A stretch of 51,335 nt of DNA from Tropicibacter alexandrii (GTDB lineage Bacteria > Pseudomonadota > Alphaproteobacteria > Rhodobacterales > Rhodobacteraceae), in contig NZ_RCTZ02000029.1 in assembly GCF_003667315.2 (NCBI RefSeq), positions 1 through 51,335 on the forward strand, given 5' to 3'. The position numbers and the translations under genes were made by a program. The stretch's first letter is position 1. Each line of letters starts with the position of its first letter. Positions 33,990 through 43,152 of the stretch are shown one piece after another. The notes beneath the pieces were generated by a model. That model was not told where the DNA came from. It saw only the letters and a program-made list of their open reading frames with translations, and searched no databases.

Positions 33990-35315
33990 TTAGGCGTCCC
34001 AGGCCTGAACCTTGCGGTCGACCGTCTTGCGCGAGACGCCGAGACGGCGGGCGGCTTCGGCGTGGTTGCCGTTGCACAGGTCGAGCACGTGCAGGATGTG
34101 GCGCTGCATGACCTGATCGAGATTCTCGATGGCGCGGGTGCCGGTGATGCGGCTGTCGCCTGCGAATTCCGGGGGAAAGGCGCCAAGAATGATCGAGCGT
34201 TCGACGAGGTTACGCAACTCGCGCACATTTCCGGGCCAGTCGTAGCGGCGCAGTTTCAGCAGGGTCTCGGCGTCGAGGTCCAGTGGCGGCAGGCCAAGGG
34301 TCGAGGAAAATTGCTGGATGAACAGGGCGGCGAGTTCGGTGATGTCCTCGGACCGGTCCTTGAGCGGCGGCATGTGGATACGCAGCACGTTCATGCGGTG
34401 ATAAAGGTCCGCGCGAAAGCGACCCTGCGCCACGGCCTGTGACAGGTCGGCATTGGTGGCGAAGAGGAAGCGCAGGTTGAGCGGGAATTCGCGTTCCGCG
34501 CCGATGGGCCGGACACGCTGGTCTTCGAGCACGCGGAGCAGGGCCGCCTGAACCTGATCGGGCATCTGGGCGACTTCGTCCAAAAACAGGGTGCCGCCAT
34601 CGGCGAGCAGCAGCAGGCCCGGTTTCAGCGTGTCGCCGGGGCCGTTGATGCCGAACAGTTCCTGCGCGATATGATCGGGCGCGATGGCGGCGCAATTGAC
34701 GGCAACGAAGGGGCGTTCGGCCCGGTCGGACAAGCGGTGCAACTGGCGCGCGGCCAGTTCCTTGCCCGTGCCGGAGGCGCCGGTGAACAGGACGGGCGTC
34801 GGCAGGGGCGCGAGCTTGGTCAGCATCGCGCGCACCTCGCCCAGAGCGGCGGAGGTGCCCAGCAGCTGGCCCGCGCCCTCGGTCCCCAGTTCGTGGCGCA
34901 GCAGGGTGTTGTCGCGGCGCAGATACTTGCGATCCAGCGTGCGGGCGACGGCCCCGAGGATCTGGTTCGCGCGGAACGGTTTCAGGACGAAATCGCTGAC
35001 CCCGGCGCGCAGGGCGGCGATGGCCGTTTCCAGATCGGCATAGGCGGTGATCAGGATCGTATCGGCGAGAAAGCCAAGGCGGCGCTGTTCCGTGACCCAT
35101 TCGAGGCCGGTCTTCTTGGGCATGACATTGTCGAGGATCACCAGATCGAAATGGCTCTCGTCGAGCTTGACCGTGGCCTCGTCCGGCGAGGCGGCCAATT
35201 CAACGCGCTTGACGCGCGGTTGCAGCGTCTTGAGCAGGAAGTTCCGCATCCCCGGTTCGTCGTCGATCACGAGGACCTGCGCGCCGGCCAGATTTTCGCC
35301 GTACTCTTCGGGCAT
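33990..35315 (-). CDS. NtrC-like response regulator lacking the GAFTGA loop
   Basis: A 441-residue regulator: receiver (10-125, phospho-acceptor Asp62 in LVILDNVMP), AAA+ domain with Walker A GASGTGKE, and a C-terminal Fis-type helix-turn-helix (HAEAARRLGVSRKTVDRKV). Where sigma54 activators carry ELFGHEKGAFTGA, this protein reads ELFGINGPGDTLKPG, so the sigma54-contacting loop is absent. Rhodobacter capsulatus NtrC also lacks it and works with sigma70. Last gene of the FDH operon, four bases after a 41-residue peptide. The sensor kinase at 49214 is the probable partner. Confidence 0.9.
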   Translation of the reverse strand: MPEEYGENLAGAQVLVIDDEPGMRNFLLKTLQPRVKRVELAASPDEATVKLDESHFDLVILDNVMPKKTGLEWVTEQRRLGFLADTILITAYADLETAIAALRAGVSDFVLKPFRANQILGAVARTLDRKYLRRDNTLLRHELGTEGAGQLLGTSAALGEVRAMLTKLAPLPTPVLFTGASGTGKELAARQLHRLSDRAERPFVAVNCAAIAPDHIAQELFGINGPGDTLKPGLLLLADGGTLFLDEVAQMPDQVQAALLRVLEDQRVRPIGAEREFPLNLRFLFATNADLSQAVAQGRFRADLYHRMNVLRIHMPPLKDRSEDITELAALFIQQFSSTLGLPPLDLDAETLLKLRRYDWPGNVRELRNLVERSIILGAFPPEFAGDSRITGTRAIENLDQVMQRHILHVLDLCNGNHAEAARRLGVSRKTVDRKVQAWDA

Positions 35316-35319
35316 CGGC

Positions 35320-35445
35320 TCAGTTCAGCCGGACATTGGGGCCGGCCCCGGTTTCGGCGGCGGAAAAGCCCAATTCGTGCAGCCCGTAATATGCGCCTAC
35401 GGCGATCAGGACAGCGGCGACAAAGCCTGTGAACATCGCTTTCAT
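35320..35445 (-). CDS. Small single-pass membrane peptide (41 aa)
   Basis: ATG 35445 overlaps the stop of the WD40-cytochrome gene as ATGA, and the stop lies four bases before the response-regulator start. The peptide has one hydrophobic segment (FTGFVAAVLIAVGAYYGL, about 5-22) and a short polar tail rich in Gly, Ala and Asn. It resembles the small accessory subunits that complete membrane redox complexes. I do not recognise a family. Its tight coupling on both sides makes it a convincing gene. Confidence 0.75.
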   Translation of the reverse strand: MKAMFTGFVAAVLIAVGAYYGLHELGFSAAETGAGPNVRLN

Positions 35446-36749
35446 TTGTCTTCCCCGGTTGTGGCCCGTTTGAGGTAGGCGATCAGGTCGGCGCGGTCAT
35501 CCGCGCCCGCGATCACCTGCATGGGCATCTTGGAGCCGGGAATATAGTGGTCCGGCCCGATGTCGAAAAGTGCGTCGATGGTGGCATCTGTCCAGATGAT
35601 CTCGGAACCATCCAGCGTGTCGGAATAGGTATAGCCCGGCAGCGTGCCCGCGCGCCTGCCAAAGACATTGTGCAGGGTCGGCCCGGCCTTGCGGCTGGGG
35701 CCGGCTGTCAGGGCATGGCAGATGGAGCATTTGCGCATGAATTGCCGCTCACCATTGGGCATGGCATCGGCGTCGCGCAGGAAGCTGCGTTCGCCGTCGA
35801 TGGCCGGGTCGAATTCATCCAGAAGCGCGACGGGCCAAGCATAGGCGACATCGTCCAGCCCGCCCGCATAGATCGTTGCGCCATCATTGGAGAAGGCGAG
35901 CGCCCAGACCGGCCCTTGTCGCGTGGCGCGGAAGTCGCGGGCGATCCGCCAATCCGCGGTGTCGACGATCATGATATAGCCCTCGCCATCACCGACGGCG
36001 AGTTGGTTGGTTCCGGCATGATAGGCCATCGCGAGGATGGGGCGCCGGTCGAGGGTGAAATCGGCAATTTCATCGCCGTCATGGGTGACGATCCGCGTGC
36101 CGCCATCAACTGCGCCATAGGCGATCCAATGCTCGGTGACGATCAGTTCATTGATGCCGAACCCGTGTCCAAGCACCGGCAGGGCCGCGCCGCTGTCCAG
36201 ATCGTAGCGGATGAGCTTGCCGGTCGAGGTCCCGGCATACAGCCGGGACGCAGACCCGAAGGCCACGGTGTTGACGCCGCCCGGCGCATCGAGGATGCGC
36301 CCCGTCTCGTCGTCGAGCTGCCAAAGTCCGACGGTGCCGTCCCAGCTGGCGCTGGCGGCGGTGTCGCCAAGAATTGCAAGATCGGTGACCTTGCCCGTAT
36401 GTGTGCCTGCAATCCGCGGCGTCGCATCCCAGACCCGAACGGTAAAGTCGTCGCCCGCCGAGAGGACCGACCCCGGACCGAAGGCCACGGCGTTGACTGC
36501 GGCCTCATGGCCTTCGAGCCATTCCGGAACGCGCCCCTTCCAAAGGCCCACCGAGTTGTCGAAACTCGCGGTCGCAACCGTCCCGTCCCCCGCCACGGCA
36601 ATGTCCATGATGGGCCCGCCATGGCCTTTGAGCGTGGTGAAATCCTGCGCATGGAGCGGCAGGGCCAACAGCCCGAGCAGCGCCGCCCGGCCAAGAGGCC
36701 CCGGGGCACGCCCGGGGCGCGGCCTGCGCGTGGCAGCGGGCCACATCAC
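35442..36749 (-). CDS. WD40 beta-propeller fused to a c-type cytochrome
   Basis: A periplasmic protein of about 435 residues. A basic leader and hydrophobic stretch end near LHA-QDF, followed by about seven WD40 repeats (for example KGHGGPIMDIAVAGDG and DNSVGLWKG) to residue 320, then a class I cytochrome c domain with C341SICH345 and a Met ligand in GSKMPM near 408. GTG 36749 or ATG 36746 can start it; both overlap the FDH gamma stop. It probably docks to the FDH complex and passes electrons to a periplasmic acceptor, a route separate from quinone. Confidence 0.85.
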   Translation of the reverse strand: MMWPAATRRPRPGRAPGPLGRAALLGLLALPLHAQDFTTLKGHGGPIMDIAVAGDGTVATASFDNSVGLWKGRVPEWLEGHEAAVNAVAFGPGSVLSAGDDFTVRVWDATPRIAGTHTGKVTDLAILGDTAASASWDGTVGLWQLDDETGRILDAPGGVNTVAFGSASRLYAGTSTGKLIRYDLDSGAALPVLGHGFGINELIVTEHWIAYGAVDGGTRIVTHDGDEIADFTLDRRPILAMAYHAGTNQLAVGDGEGYIMIVDTADWRIARDFRATRQGPVWALAFSNDGATIYAGGLDDVAYAWPVALLDEFDPAIDGERSFLRDADAMPNGERQFMRKCSICHALTAGPSRKAGPTLHNVFGRRAGTLPGYTYSDTLDGSEIIWTDATIDALFDIGPDHYIPGSKMPMQVIAGADDRADLIAYLKRATTGEDK

Positions 36750-37987
36750 TCAGCCGGGGTCGCCTGGCCGGGCGCCTTGCCTTCCTTGGCCTTGACCTCT
36801 TCGAGCCAGAGCGAATGGTGCTGATGCGCCCATGCCTCGTCGACCTCGCCCGAGCCCATGGCATCGAACGCGCCCTCCATGCCGACCGAGCCGATATAGA
36901 TATGGGCGATGATGATCGCCATCAGGACAAAGGCGACGATGGCGTGCCACAGCTGCGCCAGCTGCATTTCCTCTTGCGGGGCAAGCGCGGTGGGCAGGGT
37001 GTCCATGCCGACCAAGGCAGGAAGCCCGAGGTCGTTGAGGATGGCAAAGGTCTTGGCAAAGAGCGGCAATTCATAGGGGAACAGCAGCGACACACCCGAG
37101 ACAGAGATCGAGGCCCCCAGCAGGATCACGCTCCAGAAGATGATCTTTTGTCCACCGTTGAACTTCTTGGCGGGGGGGTGGTTCTTGCCGATGATGCCGC
37201 CCGCCTGCGCGAACCAGGTGATGTCGGTCCGGTCGGGGATGTTGTGCCAGACCCACAGCACGAAGACGAGGATCAGCCCCAGCATGAAGGCGAAGGCAAG
37301 GTTGTTGTGGATGTATTTCGAGACCATCAGCAGCGTCGCGTTGGCCTCATGCCCCATCAGCGGCACGATGACCTTGCGCCCGAACAGGGTCAGCAGGCCG
37401 GTGATGCCCAGCAGGACAAACGACCCCGCCAGCAGCCAGTGGGAAAAGCGTTCAAAGGCCTGAAAGCGGGTGACGGTGCGGCCGGTCTTGGGTTCGTCCA
37501 GCTTGATGCGGCCGCGGCCCAAGTAGAACAGGATCAGCGCGCCGATGGTGCCCAGCAGCAGCCAGCCGCCATAGGTGGCCAGCGGCCCCTCGCGGAACTG
37601 GTACCATTGCATGCCACCATCCTGCACGAGGACCTTGCCGACATCGCCTTGGGTCGAGACGTTCACATCGGCCTTGTTGTAGCGCAGGGCGCGCCACAGT
37701 TCGGGATCGGAGGCGCCGCCCAGCGGGCCGAGGCCCGGTGCAGACAGAGCATCGCCCCCGATCGCATCGGCGCGGAAGGATTCGTCGACGGGCAGGCCCT
37801 GCTGGCGCCGCAGGATGTCGTACAGCGTCTGCGCGCCGCCGGTGGCTTCGCGGGCCTCGGCGAGTTGCGCCTGAACGTCTGCCTCGGGGGCGGATTGGTT
37901 GAAAAGTGGCCCGGCTGCGAGGGCAAAGACCAGCAGCGCGAGGGCCACAAGGAAGAAACCGCCGAACCCTTTGGAATTCCGGGACAT
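36746..37987 (-). CDS. Formate dehydrogenase gamma subunit (cytochrome b)
   Basis: A 413-residue membrane subunit. The C-terminal 260 residues hold the four-helix cytochrome b561-like domain with candidate haem His ligands (RFQAFERFSHWLLAG, LMGHEANATLL, SKYIHNNLAFAFML, WHAIVAFVLMAIIIAHIY). A hydrophobic N-terminus and a periplasmic segment of about 100 residues make it nearly twice as long as E. coli FdnI (217). It accepts electrons from the beta subunit and reduces quinone or, given the next gene, a cytochrome c. The 111-base gap before it holds two hairpins. Confidence 0.9.
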   Translation of the reverse strand: MSRNSKGFGGFFLVALALLVFALAAGPLFNQSAPEADVQAQLAEAREATGGAQTLYDILRRQQGLPVDESFRADAIGGDALSAPGLGPLGGASDPELWRALRYNKADVNVSTQGDVGKVLVQDGGMQWYQFREGPLATYGGWLLLGTIGALILFYLGRGRIKLDEPKTGRTVTRFQAFERFSHWLLAGSFVLLGITGLLTLFGRKVIVPLMGHEANATLLMVSKYIHNNLAFAFMLGLILVFVLWVWHNIPDRTDITWFAQAGGIIGKNHPPAKKFNGGQKIIFWSVILLGASISVSGVSLLFPYELPLFAKTFAILNDLGLPALVGMDTLPTALAPQEEMQLAQLWHAIVAFVLMAIIIAHIYIGSVGMEGAFDAMGSGEVDEAWAHQHHSLWLEEVKAKEGKAPGQATPAE

Positions 37988-38017
37988 GTCAACCTCTGAA
38001 TTGGGAGTAGATAGGGC

Positions 38018-38081
38018 CGCGTGGCCCGGATTGGGCCACGCGGGTGTTTCAGAAAGTAGGATGGGTGATCACCCATCCTAC
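38018..38081. repeat. Two hairpins between FDH beta and gamma genes
   Basis: CGCGTGGCCC (38018-38027) and GGGCCACGCG (38033-38042) form a ten-pair stem with a five-base loop. The 26 bases 38056-38081 are a perfect palindrome with halves GTAGGATGGGTGA and TCACCCATCCTAC. The second has the look of a dispersed extragenic palindrome of Rhodobacterales. Neither is followed by a T-run, so read-through to the gamma gene is expected, possibly reduced. Confidence 0.75.
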
Positions 38082-38098
38082 CTCAGGTCACGCTGAAA

Positions 38099-38692
38099 TC
38101 AGCCGTCCTTCTGGTCGTAGGCCGTGCCCCAACCCCAGGCGCCCGAGCCAAAGCCACGGGCCACGACGCGCTCGCGGTAGATGGCCGACACGACGTCGCC
38201 ATCCCCCGCCAGCAGCGCCTTGGTCGAGCACATCTCGGCGCAGATCGGCAGCTTGCCTTCGGCGATCCGGTTGCGGCCATACTTGGAGAACTCCGCATTG
38301 GAGTTGTTCTCTTCGGGGCCACCGGCGCAGAAGGTGCACTTGTCCATCTTGCCACGGGATCCGAAATTGCCCGCCTGCGGGTACTGCGGCGCGCCGAAGG
38401 GGCACGCGTAGAAGCAATAGCCGCAGCCGATGCACAGGTCCTTGGAGTGCAGGACGACGCCTTCCTCGTTCTGGTAGAAGCAATCCACCGGGCAGACCGC
38501 CATGCAGGGCGCGTCCGAGCAGTGCATGCAGGCGACCGAGATCGACCTCTCACCCGGCTTGCCGTCCTGAATGGTCACGACGCGGCGGCGGTTGATCCCC
38601 CACGGCACCTCGTGCTCATTCTTACAGGCGGTGACGCAGGCGTTGCATTCGATGCAGCGCTCGGCGTCACACAGGAACTTAGCTCTTGCCAT
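38099..38692 (-). CDS. Formate dehydrogenase beta subunit, four [4Fe-4S] ferredoxin
   Basis: A 197-residue electron-transfer subunit with sixteen Cys in four cluster sets: 13/16/19/23, 55/58/63/67, 87/90/93/97 and 119/122/151/155, the pattern of FdnH/FdoH-type proteins. It lacks the C-terminal membrane anchor of E. coli FdnH, making it shorter (E. coli 294). It bridges the Mo/W subunit and the cytochrome b. It lies 12 bases after the alpha gene. Confidence 0.93.
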   Translation of the reverse strand: MARAKFLCDAERCIECNACVTACKNEHEVPWGINRRRVVTIQDGKPGERSISVACMHCSDAPCMAVCPVDCFYQNEEGVVLHSKDLCIGCGYCFYACPFGAPQYPQAGNFGSRGKMDKCTFCAGGPEENNSNAEFSKYGRNRIAEGKLPICAEMCSTKALLAGDGDVVSAIYRERVVARGFGSGAWGWGTAYDQKDG

Positions 38693-38704
38693 TCTCTTTC
38701 CTCC

Positions 38705-41599
38705 TTACGCCGGCATGATCTTGCAGAGAGTACATTTCGTCTCCTGCATCTGGGTCACGCTGTCATAGCCATAGGTCTGCGCGGTGTTGGTCGATTCCCC
38801 CAGCACATAGGGGTCTGCCCCGTCCGGGTATTTCGACCGCTGGTCCTCGCCCTGGAAGTGACCGCCGAAGTGGAACGGCATGAAGGCAACGCCCTCGCCG
38901 ACCCGCTCGGTGACCATCGCCATGACCTTGACCTTGCCGCCTTCCGGACCTTCGACCCAGACCTGCGCCCCGTCCCGCACACCAAGGTTGTTGGCGTCGC
39001 GCGGGTTGATCTCGACGAACATGTCCTGCTGCAACTCGGCCAGCCACGGGTTGGACCGGGTTTCATCACCGCCGCCTTCGTATTCGACCAGACGACCGGA
39101 GGTCAGCACGATCGGATAATCCTTGCTGAAATCCTGCTTCTGGATCGAGGCATACATCGTCGGCAGGCGATAGAACTTGCGGTCCTCGTAGGTCGGATAG
39201 TCGGCGACCAGATCGCGACGGTTGGAATACAGCGGTTCACGATGGACGGGCACCGGATCCGGGAAGGCCCAGACCACGGCCCGCGCCTTGGCGTTGCCGT
39301 AGGGGGCGCAGCCATGCTTGATCGCGACGCGCTGGATACCGCCGGACAGGTCGGTCTTCCAGTTGGTCTTGGGACCGGCCACGGCATCGATTGCTGCGCG
39401 CTCCTCGTCGGTCAGGTCAGCGTCCCAGCCAAGGTCCATCAGCATCTGCATGGTGAACTCGGGGTAACCGTCCTGAATTTCCGAACCGGGGTTGTAGACC
39501 CCCTCGGCCAGCAGGTTCTCGCCGTTGCGTTCGACACCGAAGCGCGCGCGGAAGGGCAAACCGCCCTCGGCCACGGGCTTGTTGATGTCGTACAGGTTCG
39601 GCGAGCCGGGATGCCCCATCTCTGCCGTTCCCCAGCACGGCCAAGGCAGACCGTAATAGTCGCCATCCGCCGGGCCACCCACCGCCTGAAGCGTGGTGCG
39701 GTCGAACGTGTGCTGGTTGGCCATGTGCAGTTTCAGGCGCTCCGGCGACTGGCCGGTATAGCCCACCGTCCACATGCCACGATTGATCTCGCGCAGCGTG
39801 TCCTCGATGTTCGGCGTGTTTTCGTCGTCCATCGCGATGTTGCGGAACAGGCGGTCGGCAAAGCCGAACTTGTTCGCGAACAGGCCGATGATCTCATGAT
39901 CGGGCTTGGATTCGAACAGCGGATCAAAGATCTTTTCCCGCCACTGGATCGAGCGGTTGGACGCGGTGACCGACCCATAGGTCTCGAACTGCGTGGCCGC
40001 GGGCAGCAGATAGACGCCATCGGTGCGGTCATGCAGCACGGCCGAGACCGTGGGATACGGGTCGACAACGACCAGCATGTCCAACATTTCCATCGCCTTC
40101 TTCATCTCGACCATGCGGGTCTGAGAGTTCGGCGCGTGGCCCCACAGGACCATGGCCCGGACCTTGTTCGGCTGGTCCATGTTCTCGGCATCCTCAAGGA
40201 CACCGTCGATCCAGCGCGACACGGGAATCCCCGTCTCGTACATCAGATCCTTGTCCTTGCCGTCGGCGCCCTTCATCTTGGCGAACTGGCCGTTCAGCCA
40301 GTCGAAATCCTCGCCCCAGACGCGCGCCCAGTGCTGCCAAGAGCCCTTGGCCAGACCATAGTAGCCCGCCAGCGTGTGCGACAGGACGCCAAGGTCGGTC
40401 GCGCCTTGCACGTTGTCGTGGCCGCGGAAGATGTTGGTGCCGCCACCCGAGACACCCATGTTCCCCAGCGCAAGCTGAAGCACGCAATAGGCGCGGGTGT
40501 TGTTGTTGCCGGTGGTGTGCTGGGTGCCACCCATGCACCAGATCACGGTGCCGGGGCGGTTGTTCGCCATGGTCATCGCGATGCGGCGCAGCTGCGAGCC
40601 GGGGGCGCCGGTGACGCGCTCGACCTCTTCGGGGTTCCACTTCGCGACTTCTTCGCGGATCTGGTCCATGCCCCAGACACGGGTGCGGATGAACTCCTTG
40701 TCCTCCCAGCCGTTCTCGAAGATGTGCCAGAGGATACCCCAGACCAGCGCCACATCGGTACCGGGACGGAAGCGCACATACTCATCCGCATGCGCCGCCG
40801 TGCGGGTAAAGCGCGGGTCGCAGACGATCAGGGGCGCGTTGTTCTGCTCCTTCGCGCGCAGCACGTGCAGCAGCGACACCGGGTGCGCCTCGGCGGGGTT
40901 GCCGCCGATGATAAAGATCGCCCGGCTGTTGTGGATGTCGTTGTAGCTGTTGGTCATGGCGCCGTAGCCCCATGTATTCGCAACACCCGCAACGGTGGTC
41001 GAGTGACAGATCCGCGCCTGATGGTCGACGTTGTTGGTGCCCCAGTAGCGGGCGAATTTCTGGAACAGGTAGGCCTGTTCGTTGTTGTGCTTGGCCGAGC
41101 CCAGCCAGTAGACGCTGTCAGGTCCGCTTTCTTCGCGGATCTTCATCATGCCGTCGCCGATCTCGTTGATCGCCTGTTCCCAGCTGATGCGCTTCCACTC
41201 GCCACCCTCTTTCTTCATCGGGTATTTCAGGCGGCGCTCGCCATGGGCGTGCTCGCGGACCGAGGCCCCCTTGGCGCAATGCGCACCGAGGTTGAAGGGG
41301 CTGTCCCAACCGGGCTCCTGCCCGATCCACACGCCGTCCTGCACCTCTGCCATGACAGTACAACCGACCGAGCAATGGGTGCAGACGGATTTCTTCAGCT
41401 CGACCGCGCCATTGGCGGCGGACTGAGCGTTGGCGGCGGTGACGGTGCCCCCTGTGGCCGCGATGGCGGCAAGGCCACCCACCGCAAGACCGGAGCCACG
41501 CAGGAACGCGCGCCGGTCAACCGAAGCGTTGGCCGCCTCGGACAGGATCGAAGTCCGCTGGGGGCGTCGCGCAACCCCGTTGGTCTTTTTCCTAAGCAT
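38705..41599 (-). CDS. Formate dehydrogenase alpha subunit, Tat-exported Mo/W-bisMGD enzyme
   Basis: The 964-residue catalytic subunit oxidising formate to CO2 in the periplasm. A twin-arginine signal (RRAFLRGSGLAVGG, Arg29-Arg30) is followed by a [4Fe-4S] site Cys73, 76, 80 and 108. The metal ligand is Cys198 with His199 (HQARICHSTT), a cysteine rather than the selenocysteine of E. coli FdnG. Both W and Mo versions of this family exist; the nearby tungstate importer favours tungsten. The small Tat-signal protein and TorD-type chaperone upstream are standard companions. Confidence 0.94.
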   Translation of the reverse strand: MLRKKTNGVARRPQRTSILSEAANASVDRRAFLRGSGLAVGGLAAIAATGGTVTAANAQSAANGAVELKKSVCTHCSVGCTVMAEVQDGVWIGQEPGWDSPFNLGAHCAKGASVREHAHGERRLKYPMKKEGGEWKRISWEQAINEIGDGMMKIREESGPDSVYWLGSAKHNNEQAYLFQKFARYWGTNNVDHQARICHSTTVAGVANTWGYGAMTNSYNDIHNSRAIFIIGGNPAEAHPVSLLHVLRAKEQNNAPLIVCDPRFTRTAAHADEYVRFRPGTDVALVWGILWHIFENGWEDKEFIRTRVWGMDQIREEVAKWNPEEVERVTGAPGSQLRRIAMTMANNRPGTVIWCMGGTQHTTGNNNTRAYCVLQLALGNMGVSGGGTNIFRGHDNVQGATDLGVLSHTLAGYYGLAKGSWQHWARVWGEDFDWLNGQFAKMKGADGKDKDLMYETGIPVSRWIDGVLEDAENMDQPNKVRAMVLWGHAPNSQTRMVEMKKAMEMLDMLVVVDPYPTVSAVLHDRTDGVYLLPAATQFETYGSVTASNRSIQWREKIFDPLFESKPDHEIIGLFANKFGFADRLFRNIAMDDENTPNIEDTLREINRGMWTVGYTGQSPERLKLHMANQHTFDRTTLQAVGGPADGDYYGLPWPCWGTAEMGHPGSPNLYDINKPVAEGGLPFRARFGVERNGENLLAEGVYNPGSEIQDGYPEFTMQMLMDLGWDADLTDEERAAIDAVAGPKTNWKTDLSGGIQRVAIKHGCAPYGNAKARAVVWAFPDPVPVHREPLYSNRRDLVADYPTYEDRKFYRLPTMYASIQKQDFSKDYPIVLTSGRLVEYEGGGDETRSNPWLAELQQDMFVEINPRDANNLGVRDGAQVWVEGPEGGKVKVMAMVTERVGEGVAFMPFHFGGHFQGEDQRSKYPDGADPYVLGESTNTAQTYGYDSVTQMQETKCTLCKIMPA

Positions 41600-41704
41600 G
41601 TTTCTCTCTCCCTATACGTGCACCATGCACGCTGGACTACGGATGGGTCTTTGGCAGTCGGGCCTCTCGCAACCAGTCGCCAATCCCCGTGATGCAAGCG
41701 TCCG

Positions 41705-41896
41705 TCAGAAACGGGCGCTGGCGAGGTAGGCGCGGGTATGCGCCGTGTCCTGCATCTTGTTCGATGACAGATCAGGCTCTGCGGCCTCGACTTCGCCAGT
41801 GGTCGTGGCCAAGGCCACCGCTGCCACCGGGGCCGTCGTGCCCGCGAGCTTCAGGAAATCGCGGCGCGAGGCCTCTTTTTCCGGTTTCATGTCCAT
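41705..41896 (-). CDS. Formate dehydrogenase region Tat-signal small protein
   Basis: A 63-residue protein that is almost entirely a twin-arginine signal: SRRDFLKLAGTTAPVAAVAL followed by a short tail. It matches the conserved small Tat-target family found beside FDH genes. Function is unproven; a role in assembly or export of the alpha subunit is usually supposed. ATG 41890 is an alternative start. Confidence 0.85.
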   Translation of the reverse strand: MDMKPEKEASRRDFLKLAGTTAPVAAVALATTTGEVEAAEPDLSSNKMQDTAHTRAYLASARF

Positions 41897-41965
41897 CTCC
41901 TTGGATGGGGTTCCGACGGTTGCCCGCCGCTCGTTACACGGGGGGTGCCCCCCGCAGGCTCAAAA

Positions 41966-42571
41966 TCACGACAGGCGGAAGGCCTCTGTCTCGATCTCCA
42001 TGAAGGCACGGCCGATGCTGCCCACCGGCGCGTAGAACACGCTGTTCTTCGCGGCCTCCAGATCGGCAAAGAAATGCGCCGCCCACGGGCCGATATGCTT
42101 GTTGTAGAAATCGCGCTGCTGTTGCAGGCCCGCAGGCTGACCAAAGCGCCCGACGATCAGCGCGCCCATCATCTCCATCAGGCTGGCGATATTGTCCTCG
42201 GGTTCGAACACGTTCTCGGCCCGCGCCAAGCCCTGCACCGCCATGTCCCGCCGCAGCGCCGCCAAGGGTTTCTCGTTGAGAAAGCCGGTCAGGTAGTAAG
42301 AGGCATAGGGCAGCAACTCGCCCCGCCCCAGCCCGATGAACAGCTTGTTGTATTCGCTTTCCACCGTCTTGGGCCGGGTGACCTTGGCCATCTTGGCCAG
42401 CGTGGTGATCCCCTGCCCCAGCGGGCCATCGTCACCGGTCAGGCTGGCGGTCTGCGCCAGCAGCATCTCGTCGGGCGGACCGGACAGGATCACGCCGAGA
42501 AAGTTGTAAAGGTCCGCGCGCAGGCGGTCTTCCTCGGCGACCTTGGGGGCCTCTGCAGCAGTCATCGTCAT
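41966..42571 (-). CDS. TorD-family cytoplasmic chaperone
   Basis: A 201-residue all-helical protein of the TorD/DmsD family, which binds Tat signals of molybdoenzymes until the cofactor is in. Typical segments are RADLYNFLGVILSGPPDE, YNKLFIGLGRGELLPYASYY and DFYNKHIGPWAAHFFADLE. It overlaps the DUF3306 stop by ATGA and probably serves the alpha subunit and the small Tat protein. Confidence 0.87.
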   Translation of the reverse strand: MTMTAAEAPKVAEEDRLRADLYNFLGVILSGPPDEMLLAQTASLTGDDGPLGQGITTLAKMAKVTRPKTVESEYNKLFIGLGRGELLPYASYYLTGFLNEKPLAALRRDMAVQGLARAENVFEPEDNIASLMEMMGALIVGRFGQPAGLQQQRDFYNKHIGPWAAHFFADLEAAKNSVFYAPVGSIGRAFMEIETEAFRLS

Positions 42572-43152
42572 CCTTCCATATCCTCGAAGCGGAACCGCAT
42601 GCGGCGGGGCTTTGGCGCGACGATCTCGTCCTGCGCCGCCGCGTCCCGGACGTGATCCGGGACCTCCTGTTCAGTTTCCTCGGGGGCCACGGCCATCGGT
42701 TCCGGCGCGCCGACCGGAACGGCCTCACCTTCGTCCTCGTCCCGGACCGGGTCCGGGGCCTCCGCCTTTGCCGCTTCCAGCGCCTTGTCGAACATGCCCT
42801 TGCCGACCTTGTAGGCCGTCTTCATGTCCGGCAGGCAGCGCGCGGCATCGGTGTAATCTTCGCCGTAATCGACAAGGCCATCCAGATTGGCCAGAACCGG
42901 GTTCATCCGCCACAAGCGCCGCAAGGCGCGCGTCTTCAGCGCTTGCGGCAGGTGCGCCTTGAGAAAGGCGCGGACCTGCTCGGGATCGGTCAACTCTTCC
43001 GGCGCGGGAAAACCCGCCTCCTCCAGCAGATCGGCCTCGGGGCGGTCTGCCAGCGCACGCTCCGCCTCGGCGCGTTCGGTGGCCTCGCGGGCGGCGCGTT
43101 CGGCCTGTTTCTCGGCGGCCACGGCCGCCTTGCGCTTCTCCCAAAAGCTCAT
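42568..43152 (-). CDS. DUF3306 family protein
   Basis: A 194-residue cytoplasmic protein. The conserved core includes MSFWEKRKAAV at the start, LKTRALRRLWRMNPVLANLD and the DYT segment after it; the middle is charged, Ala/Glu-rich and probably coiled coil, and the C-terminus is acidic then basic (PKPRRMRFRFED). The family is known only as a companion of FDH operons. It overlaps both neighbours by a few bases, so the set is translated as a unit. Confidence 0.82.
   Translation of the reverse strand: MSFWEKRKAAVAAEKQAERAAREATERAEAERALADRPEADLLEEAGFPAPEELTDPEQVRAFLKAHLPQALKTRALRRLWRMNPVLANLDGLVDYGEDYTDAARCLPDMKTAYKVGKGMFDKALEAAKAEAPDPVRDEDEGEAVPVGAPEPMAVAPEETEQEVPDHVRDAAAQDEIVAPKPRRMRFRFEDMEG

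Noticed and set aside
38447-41692. A 1081-codon open frame antisense to the FDH alpha gene
   Set aside because: It mirrors a high-GC gene whose codon bias leaves the opposite frame open; it has no family motifs, while the other strand carries a complete Tat signal, Fe-S and active-site Cys.
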